A stretch of 64,000 nt of DNA from Tomocerus qinae (lineage: Eukaryota > Arthropoda > Collembola > Entomobryomorpha > Tomoceridae): positions 67,332,001 to 67,396,000 of the forward strand of contig CM034546.1 of the NCBI GenBank assembly GCA_020055645.1, written 5' to 3'. Positions 46,601 to 58,600 of the stretch are shown here, in pieces. Positions within the stretch are counted from its first letter, which is position 1. Every line of letters starts with the position of its first letter. Below the pieces are notes generated by a model. That model did not search any database, was not told the origin of the DNA, and saw only the letters and a list, made by a program, of their open reading frames with translations. The position numbers and the translations under genes are program-made.

Positions 46601-49600
46601 TTGAAGAATATCGGAACAAACCTGTGGTTGGTACAATTAATATACGCATTATTATTTAATTATTATAGAAAAGACCTGCCAAGAGAAACCAACTACCATG
46701 AAAATATTGAACTACTAGGAACTGTAATTTTAAGACCGTCGGCTTCCCTTATTAGGACAACGGCCATGTAAATAATAATATTATTGAGACGGGTTTGCCG
46801 TGTCGTTTCAGTGATACATTCCATCTCTAATATTGAGATACGGAGTGTTTTATATTATCTCACAAAGGAAGAAGTCTCTGGACCAATTTCATTGATATAA
46901 TATCCGATATGGGTCGAAATTGACTCTTACCCAAGGAACAAAAAAGCAATGCCTTTTTTAAGGGGGCCAGGGCCCCCCCCCCAAATAAATCGAAGAAAAG
47001 AAAAGAATTTTTGCCTTAAAACCAAAAAGTTTTGCAAAAATAGTATATATTTTCACTATAATTTGTCGGGCCCCCCCGAAAATTTTTTTCTGGCTGCGGC
47101 CTATACGTATATCTTGTACATTGTTGTTAATCAAACGTCAGTAGTTGTTTAAATACGGTGTTAATCAAATTATTCACTGGTAAATTATTATTTGAACGGG
47201 TCCGACATATATTATGTTGGTAGCTCTTTTAACTTTTCAACAAATACTAATAAATTAAAAACATATTTCACTATGTAATTAATTCCTACCTTATTATAAC
47301 CCATGCAACCTAGCCCTCGCCATGAGTTTTCAACTACCTTGGAATTAGTTTTATGATTGTAAGTAGACAAAAATACTTCAGTGTTTGCACCACCGTGAAG
47401 TATAAAGTTTGGGTCACAGAGAGACATCGATAAGACAAGATTTTGTGGGCTTATTTGATATTCAGTGAACAAAATCTCAAAATTGCCGTAAATACTGTCA
47501 TCATTGCTCTCTTTTGAAGTCATCGAACCATTATATTGACCAAATGGCATTAATCTTTCAGGATGTGTAAGTTCCCATGTCTTGACAAAAAATAAATCAA
47601 AAATTCTACTGATTTCTGCAATATTTGAATATAACCCTAGGCTTCTTTTCGAGTATATTGATATTTCTGCACCAGTCAATAGTCCTTCCTTTTTGAACTC
47701 GTCTTTTAGTTCCTAAAAACAAATTATTTATTACTACTTAAAGCAAGCACGTATTTAGTAGGGGGGCGGGGGGGGCGCAGCGCCCCCCCTAAGTCTAAGA
47801 AAAAGATAATTTTTTTCTCAAAAATGGCCTAAAATTGCAAAATTTTTTCGCGCTTCGCGCGAATATGTCTTATTTTTGGTATTATTTTTGCTTCCGCCCC
47901 CCCTTGAACAAATTTCTAGATACGTGCCTGACTTAAAGTATTACGGTCATAATAGTTTCCATCTGAATATAATAATGTAAATACACAATTTATTAACTAG
48001 GTTGGGATTCACTGGATTTTAAATAAGTAATTTTGCCAGTAAATACGGATTGGACTGCACCAATTGGTGGGCAAAAGTTAAAGACCTATGAGTATTCAAT
48101 AATAGAAAAGATTGTGGAAAGTCTTTTATCCCAAAACTAACAAAAAATGAGGTTAAAAATTTCCCAAAATTCATTGGCGTAGCTATCATGAACAAATTCC
48201 AAAAATTCAACGTAGACAAAAATTATTTGATGTAGGAAAATGAAAAAAATTGGCCTTCAATGGGTATTTTTACTTACATTTATCTGTGTATACTTTAATC
48301 TTTTAACATTCCAACTTTTACAAACATGACCTTTGACCTCCTTATAGGGTCCTTGGCTGCAAAAATAAGTAGATATTTGGCCTTTATCACTTTTTAGCTC
48401 GCCTGAATGAGGCAGCTTATAGAACCGCACAGTCTATGTGCGTCTGTCCGTACGTGCGTCTGTCCGTACGTCCGTTAACACGATAACTTTTGAGCACAAT
48501 GACGGAAGTTGACCAAACTTGGCAAAAACAATGCCTATGGACGATGACGAACACTATTGATTTTGGTTAAAATCGGTCAATAGGTTGCTGAGATACCGCG
48601 CGCTCACTGTCTTCATTTTGATAGTCAAATGGAAAATTTGGCATACAATGGACATTAAAAAGTTCAACTGCGTTTCCTATAAATTGTTAAGTTGATAGTA
48701 TAGAATATTTCACTCCGCTTCTACCAAATTTAATACTTTATAATACCGTAAATAAAACCGAAAAATAACTATTAGAGGACGGAAATAGATCTATTTTGGA
48801 TTTTTATTCAAATTTATAGTCTTTAGTGATCAAAATTAATCTACTTCTTTATTATTCTATCAAAAATGTGCACACGGTCCCCTTTACTCAGGCGAGCTTC
48901 TGTTACGGCTTGTTGTAGGTTTTAGCTTGAGAATGATACCCCACATCGACATTTTTTGACGTAAAATAAAATTTGACCTCTGACATCTCGTAGAGGTCAG
49001 CAATTTTGAAACATATTTTTGTCCTATAAACCATAACTTTTTAAGGGTTTTATTTTTAATTGGGCAGAACTTTGACGAAACGATTCTTTATACGAAAAAC
49101 TGTCTATTTTGAAATTTGTCATAATTTTGAAAAGGAAGAAATTCAAATATTTCACAAATTCAAAAAACACCCCACGAGTTTACTTTTGTTTTAAATTTCA
49201 TCCAAATCGTCCCCGTAGTTTCGGAGTTTGTTTTTTTTTGGTATCATTTCACAGCCACATCACAACTGAAATACTGAAAAATGAATTTTTTTGACCAAAG
49301 ATGTTAGTTTATAAGATTAAAGTACACCGATAAATGTAAGTAGAAATGTCCACCGAAGACCAATTTTTTTTCATTTTCCTATATCAAGTAATTTCTGTCC
49401 GTAATGATCACTACTATTAGATAAACGGCAAAAGTCAGTCACGTGACAATTCCGTTTGTATGTTTGTACTTCCGTGTGTTGATTTGCCGTAATTCTAAAC
49501 CGCAGCCAAGCACATAATAACGCACATAATGAGGCAAATTCCAACACGTCCAAAGCAGAACAATTGGTGGCACTACACAATTATGCACTGCGCGGTCTAT

Positions 49601-52600
49601 AGTCTCCTATATACGACTTACAAGGCACAAAAAATTTCATAACAGGAACAATGCATGCATTCTGTATAAAAAAATTTCCAGCTTTCAGTGCGCTCAGGGT
49701 TTCTATTACTTCATGTGCGGGAAAATTCAATTTGGCCATTTGCATTGATGTTTGGAATTTTGAATTGGTTTATTAAAAGTTAGATTCCCAAAAAAAGTCA
49801 GTTTTCGATTCCGTAAAGCAAATTTTGCATAAGGCAGTGATGCAGATTTCAAGACTGTTTTTGCCACAAATAGGAACGCTGCTAGGTAACCAGCAAAAAT
49901 TGTCATAGAGGGTAAATGGGAATCGCGAAAATTCGTACTTTTTTGGGAAAGTCCTAAAGGATCTGAGATTATGGTCCTACACCCATGTAGTAAATGTCAA
50001 ATGTAAAAAAGATTCTTCAAAACTTATTCTAGAGGTTATACTTGAAAACTTCACATTTTTGTCTCTGGCTTGAAGATATCATCGTTTGAACTTGAAATTG
50101 ATACTTATTAGGATCGAAGCTTTGCTTAGTATCCTTATGAATTTGTCGCCGTCACTCTGTCCGATCGTCCGATCGTCCGATCGTCCGATCGTCCACTATT
50201 GGTATAAGTGCGTATATCTTTGTAACGACATAACTTATTTCAAATCTGTTTTTTGCACATGGTAGCATATATATTCAGGAGCAACCAGTTATCATTAAAA
50301 TTCAAATTCGATGCATCCCCTGGTTTGTGGAAATTAAAACATGCAGCAAGTGAGGCAGACAGTAATAGTACGGCAGGGGAGACAGACAGCGTAGTAGCAT
50401 AGAGGACTGTGAATGAGCTGAGCTATCTAAGAGACTACACACCGCGCTGGTATTAACATGCTCTGAAACTGCGGGAGACAAATGTAATATAAAATAGCTT
50501 CTCTTTAGTGCAACGATTAGTTGAATACAATTTTCGTTTCATTGCAACAATATTGTCACTGCATTGTAACCCAAAACTGAAAATTGGCTAAAGAAGAGGA
50601 TTTTTGTCCATTGTGATTAGTGTTTCATTGCAACAATATTGTCACTGCATTGTAATCCAAAAGTGAAAATTGGCTAAAGAAGATTTTTGTCCATTGTGAT
50701 TAGTTAAATACAGTTTGAAACATTTTATCGTAAAAATTGTCAAAATATAAGAGTTTGAAACATTTTAACGTAAAAATTGTCAAAATATAATGGAAATGGT
50801 TGTCCATCTTCACTTCATTATGAATACATGTGTGGGATTCATCATTGGTGAGTGCAGTTAACTACAATTATCTCAAATCACTATTTAGTATTGTTTAAAT
50901 CACAATACTACATTCAATTTGTATTGGAATCCAAAAAATTATTAATCGGGTATAATCCCAATCGTGATACTCGATTCTTTCCAGCTTTACAGTCACTTGG
51001 TGCGGAATTGATTGAGTTCTGCATGTTGACTCCAAACTTATATGAATACTCTAATACCAATACCATCAACTCCCGCTCAGACTGTTGGACCAAAGACTCT
51101 CCAACTATAACCCTAGATTTTAAACATTTTATCGTGGAATCTACAAAATCGACAAGATATCACTATTTAGCTTGGTGTTAATTGACTCCTGAAGGGTGGA
51201 TATTCATGACTACCAGCAGTTTGATCTGGGACAGGAATGGGATTCCGGAATGGGACTAATTCAAAAGAAAGTCCCATATAAAATTTCAAACTATTTTATA
51301 GGACTTTCTCTACAGAACCCAGCTGATACGGGCAGGGGAAGGAGGGAGGAAGAGGCGGGAATCTGTCTATTTGCCTTGATTCTAATGATAACTGATTGTG
51401 GCTGAATACATGTGCTACCATATGCAAAAAGCAGATTTAAAAAAAGTTAGGTCGTTCCAAAATATGCGTGCATTTTATTATCGAAGGACAACCAGACCAT
51501 CAGAATTTTTTTTAAATCTCCCGCTTCGATCCTGCGTATACGCCTGTTGCCAACAGTTTATTTCTGACTATTTCTGTATTTGGATTTTGTGATCCGTGTG
51601 TCTTCCAATCAAAGACAAAATTGTGAAATTTTTAAAATATAACCTCTAGAATAAGTTCCGATGAATCTTTATTGAATTTACTTTATGGGTGTTGGATCAG
51701 TAATCTCGGATCCTTTAGCACTTTCCCAAAAAAAGTTAATGAGGAATATGACAGTCAAGAGATCATTTACGTTTGTATGCACCAGGACTTTAAGCTCCCG
51801 GTACCTCAGATTTGGAAATCTCTGATGATCATCAAAATATATGTAAAAATTGATTTACAACTCTTGGAATTCTGTCTAAAGTTCTTACCCGATTTTCTTG
51901 TGAGGTCAATTTTTGGAATCCTGAATGTAATTTCGACCATCACAATGTATAAAACATACGATATATATACATTAATGGTATAATAGTATCTCAATGAGTT
52001 ACTCCAATAGTCAAAAAATATTCAAAAATTTCATCTTACTACTACCTAGGGTCAATAGACATCGAAAAAATTTTAAATTCCAGTGTTACAGGCCCCGCCC
52101 ACTGGCTAATTTCAACACTTTAGCTCCGCCAATTAGCCACGCCCCCGAATGGATCGTGACATTCTATTGGCTGAGAACACTTAAACTCCTCCTACTTTGG
52201 GGGCGGGGCGGGAGCCAATTTCCACAGCAACCATGCAGATTTCAATAAGTTGCAAGAGATTTTCGGTTCCTGAGTCAATATGGTTGTATTAAAATAGCAT
52301 AATATTACTATCGGTAACATACCCTGGCCAGTGGCCACCCACTAGAGTCACATTTTTAACCTGGGGTATAAGGTAACGTTACTTTGAGAGGGGCGCTGCA
52401 CCCCCTCCCCCCCACTGGACACGTCCAAGCACGCACTCACGTTCAAATTTTCTCTTTTCGAGTACAGGAGTAGAGAACAAAACCCACAGCAAGCTATAAC
52501 AGAAGCTCGCCTAACTAAAGGCGACCATGTGCACATTTTTGGTAGATTGATAGTAGAAATAGAATTGATTACCAAGCACGTATCCAGTAGGGGGTGGAGG

Positions 52601-55600
52601 GGGGGCGCAGGGCCGCAGCCAGAAAAAAATTTCGGGAGGGGCACCGAGAAAAAAATATACTAATTTTTGCGCGAAGCGCGAAAATTTTTGCGATTTTAGA
52701 CAAAAATTCGGGGGGGAGCACGTGCCACGGTGCCCCCCCCCCTCACTGCGGCCCTAGGGGGCGCAGCGCCCCCTAAATCTGAGAAAAAGAGGATTTTTTC
52801 CAAAAATTGAAAAAATTTTCGCGAAAATATGTCTTATTTTTTAACATCATTTTTGGTTGCGCCCCCCTCCCTTGACCAAATTTCTAGATACGTATCTGTT
52901 GATTACTAAATTCTACAGTAATTCAAATTAGATCAATATTGATCATAAATCATAATTGACTATCAAAATCAATAAGTTTTAAAATAAGTTGTATTTGACT
53001 ATTCGAGCTAAAATTACAATATAAAACACTCCATTTCCTAATTAATCGCTTGACGCTACATTGCTAATTAAGGCTAACTCGGCCTTAAAATGGTTCATTG
53101 TCCAGTGATGGCAGAATGTATAATGGCGATTAAAAGTAACCGAGTCAAAAATGTGGTGGGTAACCGGAGTAATTTTCCAATAGCCAAATTCTCTTTCTAA
53201 ACAAAAGGTTGACCCTAGGCCGTAGGCCCTGGCCCACATAATGAGAAGGCATGAAAAGGTCAATTGGAATTAAGACAAAATCTATGTATCTGAAATACAT
53301 TCTACCGATCATTTTTGTACGATGGCCATCGTACAAAAAATATACAGGAATACACACTAGCTTTATTTATAACGGGTCCTGTGACTGGTACATTATATTA
53401 GTGATGAACCCAATTGAATGCCGGTGTAATTGGCCTACTAGAAACCATAATTCTTACAAAATTGTTTGTAGATGCACTAGCCCCATATACTACAGGACCT
53501 GGGTCCTGTGACCGCCTTATTAGTGATGAACCCAATTGAATGCCGGTGTAATTGGCCTACTACTAGGAACAAAAAAGCAATGCCTTTTTTACTAAAAAGG
53601 TAAAAAGTTACCTTTTTTTAAAAAAAGGTACCATTTTACCTTTTTTGCTTTTTGCTTTTTCACCTATTCATAAAGATGCAGCCAGTCTAAAACAGTACTG
53701 TATTTAGAAATCGATTTCGGTGGGGGCTATGATATCATAGGACAATATCTATTAGGCATAATCGCGCGAAGCGCGAAAATTTTTGGCTTATTTTGTCTAA
53801 AATGAGTCAAAAATAGCCTAAAAATCACATAAAATCGCGCGAAGCGCGAAATTTTTTGGTATTTTGAAAAAAACTTTCCTTTTTTCTTGGATTTCGGGGG
53901 GGGCTTTAGCCCCCAAAGCCCACCCCCTCAATACAGCCTTGGTCTAAAACTACTACGCAAACTAATCAAATATAAAACATTTATAGCGTAATATTTTAAA
54001 TCAATAGAACACTAATCTAGAAATATCGGACTACAAAATAAGGCACTTCATTTATTTTTTATTGCAACTTTTAACAACGTAAAAAAGCAAAAAGGTAACC
54101 TTTTTTACAATTTTGCACTTACCTTTTTTACACAAAGGCAAAACAAAGGAAAAAGCAATAAAAGGTCTTTTTTTTTGTTCCTTGGCCTACTAGAAACCAT
54201 AATTCTTGCAAAATTGTTTGTAGATACACTAGCCCCATGTACTACAGGACCTGGGTCCTGTGACCGCCTAGTAAACAATAAATACCGACCGCAATAAAAC
54301 GCAAAGCATGAAGACTAGTACCTAATACAATCTTAAGCCCTAGTAAAACCATACACTATGAAATTATTTTTGAATAAAGATTTTTCAGCTTTAAATTAGT
54401 TTAGAATTAAATAAATTCATTTTTGCGTTACATACAGAAACTATTCATACTTTACTACTGCCTTTTTTACTTTCCATTATACTCACGCCTAAAAGGTTTT
54501 ATTTTCACTGGTACAATTACTTCTCTAAAACCCAATAATATATAACCATTAGCCATTTATCAAATAAGTTTTAATTTTTACTTGTGCTAAAGTAGTAAAT
54601 GTTCGAGGAGATAAAATATATATTCGATCGTCGAGAATTATTCCGTCCAAATGTAACTGTCTATATCCCCCATAATATAATTAAAATATTCAAATTTAGT
54701 GACATTAATTATTAATGTAATTTGGGAAAAGAAGATACTACCTTATTGTGCTCTTTAATTGAAACACAAATTTTTGACGCATTTCGCTAGAAAATATTAA
54801 GTCCTCAAGCAGTGGCGGTACTTTTTTCAGATTCGTTTCCATTTTAAGGCTAGCCAAAATTATTAAATGTGGATACATTCTCTTAATCAAACTGAATTTT
54901 TTAATTTCATCTGCACATAAAGAAAGAAAATTAAAGTGCATCGCATATCTTACACAAATACGTCCAATGAAAGTGTAGTAAACCTTTCATTTCATTATAC
55001 TACTATTTATTTAATATTTAAAGTTCTAGAATTATAAATTTGACTTTTACTGAAATTGTCGTTTTCAATGATCCTGAATGTGGCTGACAGTTCAATAGAA
55101 GCTAATACAAGATGGGTACAAAGATTTCCGTCGAAATTAAATGTCGTATTGGGCGCATCAAATTTATATTTATTACCGATTTGTGAGAAAGGCAAATGGA
55201 TGTAACAAGTAACAATATAATTGTGCTCTTTGGAAGCTAAAAGAAAATTAATTGATTAAATAACAATATTTTGTTGCAAACTGAACTGTAAACATAAAAT
55301 TATTAGCTTTGAAGGTTAAATTTGCTGTTTGTACAGAAATTAGTTTTGCCACAATACAGTCTGTATGCGTCTTTATTAATACATCTTACTTGAAAATTTA
55401 GCTTTTTTTGGGGCTTCAATCTCCAAAGGAACTTCTTGAACCAATTCTGCTTCTAAATAAAGTCAATGGGTTAAAACTTATAAAACTTATGCTAAAAATA
55501 TAAATAAGGTCATAATATAATTGAATGTCGTATAATTTGTTGATCTGTGGACTGTAGAGGGATTGATGAATCAAGATGGATATTGATGAGTATTCTATTA

Positions 55601-58600
55601 TGAAGTATGCATAAACCAAATACTGTTTACATCGAAAGGAATATATAGAACTCAGATTTTATATCAAAATTGTGAACAAAAATTAACGAGCCATGGGCAC
55701 AAAGTTTTGCCATTTTTGTCAAAAATCAAATCTAGCTTGGCATTCACAATTCTAACAAACTCGACACGAAAATTGAATAAAAAGTTATTTCTGAGAAATA
55801 TAAGTATTACGAATGGTACAGTATATATATGCTTTTTAAAAGGGATTTTCAGCAATTCAGCACCACCTAATGGTTATTTCAACAGAGCTCATGGGTTCAA
55901 AGTAATACGTCATTGCAAGCAAGTATAGTTTTGGACCATATTGTTTCATGATCAAAAATTGGGCATTTTACAAAGAAATTATGAAAGAAAACATGACATT
56001 TTAAAATCTTCCGGAGTCTGTAAAATGAGGACAAAGTGGAATATCGTAAAAAACTACTTCACTTTTCAGTTGATCTCATGCAGAGTACATTTTATCTTTT
56101 TTTGCAATTTTTTAAATTGACGAATTAATTTAAAGGACTCAAGGAATTATAAAAGTCACAATTTTTATGTAAATGTCAAAACTTTAAATTTTTTCGCGCA
56201 TGAAAATATGATCTTTTCAAGGTACCCGATGAAGACCGGACTGTTTAAAATGCAAATCAATATAGAACTTAACATGGTGGTCCCTTTTGCATGTATGTTC
56301 CCACACAATTGTTTTGTGAATAACTCACTTAATTTGGGATCAATTTGGACATAATAATGTGGGCAGTGTTCCATTTTATCCGACAAAAAATTATTTTGAC
56401 CAGCCAGCCGGTTAAAGTGGTTGAAATGGCTAGTGGCCAAAATGGCCAGAAATCATGGTTTTTTAAATTTCCCGCCAATTCAACGATGATTTCTCAGTTC
56501 ATATAGCTCCATTTGACTATTTGTGATCACTTCAGCCATTTTAGCCACTGGCTAACAAAGAATTTAACCAGCCGGCCATTATAGCCAACCATTTTAATCA
56601 ACCGAACACTGCATATATTGCATTATTATGAAGATATGCTAACCAGTTCGGACATGTCATGGTATATTTTACAATTTTGGAAATTTACAATTTTACAAAA
56701 GGAATTTGTAATTTGAATTTGCAAAATTTGTCAGGTAGCTGGTAGCGGCAAGGAGCGGGACAGAAAGAAAATGCCCAAGAAAACTACAAATCAGTAAAAT
56801 GTAAAAACTGTTTTGGCGAAGCTTAATATGCCCCCTCAGTTCAGCCAAAATTTTTACATTTTGTGTTGTCCTGGCTCCGATTGATAAATTATAGTATGGT
56901 CCTTTAATTAAGGGATAAAATAACTACCTTAAGCTAAATATTTACTTACCTTCGATGTTGAAATCTATCTCCATAGTTTCATTTAAGTATGATATCTGAC
57001 AGCAAAAAATGTTACCATTGCTTAATGTAGCATTTTTGAGCTTTAATGTTGATATAAGGAATTGTATTCCACAGTGAGTTGGTAGTTCAACGTTCCTTAT
57101 ATCTACATTTTCTCCTTTTGCAATTGGTATTTTTTTCCTCCCATATTTCTAAAACAAAATAATTTTTTGCATCTCTGAAAGCTCGGAATTTATTTTATTT
57201 TAACCTAGGCATCAATACCCATATGAATTAGGCATTAGGTATTGGTTAATTTAGCCGAAATTGGGCCTTACCCTTAACCAAGTCAATTCAAATGGGCCAA
57301 ATCCTTCAACTGTACAATTTATCTCTGCTGACTTTCCTTTGGCGAATTTTAAAGAGTTGGAACTGAGTAACAGTATTGGTTTGTATTTTCTACGCAAGTC
57401 GTCCCTTTTGTCATCGATGAAAGGTATACAGTGTTTAGAGCTCGTGGACTTAGTAGTATTACTTAGTACGTTATTGACTGTTTTGAGAAGAGGATATGAC
57501 AAATTTGAACAGCCACCAGTAAAATCGTCAGCATTCATTGCAAATACAGCAATTCCTCTAAGGCCTAATTGGTTTACTAAAGAAGTCTTCTCCCGCACAC
57601 TCTTCTCATTTTCAAAAGCAATAGCGAAGGTGTCAAATTTTAGAAATGCTACTTTGGCCACATCGTCCCAAACCATTTTCCATGCATTTTTATTAGGGAG
57701 GTATTTTGAGCAAATCTAATTTTTAAAATAAAGAATTGATATTTGTGTTTTGTTTGATGAACCATAGCACCAGTATATGTGGTGGTAATTTGGAAATCGT
57801 TTTTAAATAAATAAATTGTTTCGAATTCTTACAATTATGGATGTGATATGCACATGCAGTGAATACCATTTATCAAATCCATATTTGTACTATTATGTAA
57901 TTTTTTGAATTTTTGTTAAAGCAGCAATATTATATTGAAGGCTTTATCAGCTTATAAATACACATTTCATACATTTTATAAATGGAGTTTAGCAAAATCT
58001 AATATTAATTATCATTGTGAAACAGATAATTATAAAGAAAAGCGTATATTCTGGGAGGATTTGCATTTTCGAATGCAACCGTTGTAAACCCTAAATGTAA
58101 ATTTTAAAATGTAGTTAATTGTTTACCTCGTTTTAACCCAAGCGAGCTAACCAATATGCTTGAATCGTTAGTTGATCAGTTTCTTCTTTGAAACCCAACG
58201 GTAACTCGGTTGTGTTTGCTTGGTTCAATTGAAAACCTTGACCAAAGATAGAAACTGACAGGACTAGATTGCGTGGGTTAATTTGGTATTTAGTGAACAA
58301 AATCTCAAGATTTCCGTAAATACTCTGAATATTTGTTTCGTTAGAATATATAGGAGCATTATATCGACCAAAGGCAATGTTGTCTTGGTCATAATTAAAC
58401 TGCCACGTTCTTACGAAAATTAAATCGAAAATCCTGCTAACTTCTCTAATATAGGGATATTCGCCTAGTTCAAAGTGGTTAGATAATGATATTTCTGCGC
58501 CAATGAGCAATCCCTCTTTTTGAAACTCTTCTTTTAGTTCCTATTAAAAATATCAATATAATCCCACGATAAGCCTCATAACTATAGATATCCACCTCTG

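Larger units (their letters stand above)
49931..51740. mobile_element. element or repeat pair with ~110-150-bp inverted arms
   Basis: About 49931-50080 and 51600-51740 are diverged reverse complements sharing acttattctagaggttata, aaaggatc(t/c)gagatta and ttttttgggaaag. The interior holds the tandem repeats at 50537-50792 and open frames without family resemblance. Confidence 0.65.
53401..54290. repeat. 122-bp tandem repeat interrupted by a hAT-type element
   Basis: gtgatgaacccaattgaatg starts units at 53401 and 53523 (period 122). The second unit is cut after gcctacta by the element at 53563-54184 and resumes at 54185 with the same wording (agaaaccataattctt). Confidence 0.85.
45903..55452 (-). 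other. GH18-like + Ig module C (membrane-proximal)
   Basis: The linker exon is rich in E, K, P and A. The GH18-like barrel runs over five exons: NLCTHLVLASIE (beta1), MYPHLIILASLK (beta3), LDGIILDDRIYILSP (beta4, the catalytic-motif position), ELKDEFKKEGLLTGAEIS with FDLFFVKTWEL and PQNLVLSMSLCDP (beta5-7), then an exon with SLNFDDFSGGC...YPILRTIN (beta8, like ALDLDDF.G of chitinases). The DxxDxDxE catalytic glutamate is Arg here, so hydrolysis is not expected. The Ig domain follows: INCTVEG, LTWMK, then in the next exon FACRVS. A 6.9-kb intron between the beta4 and beta5 exons is packed with mobile elements. No stop is seen in this module. Confidence 0.82.

Noticed and set aside
50852-51592. 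Adjacent plus-strand frames inside the inverted-arm element
   Set aside because: No similarity to transposases or other proteins that I can recognise; frames are short and discontinuous.
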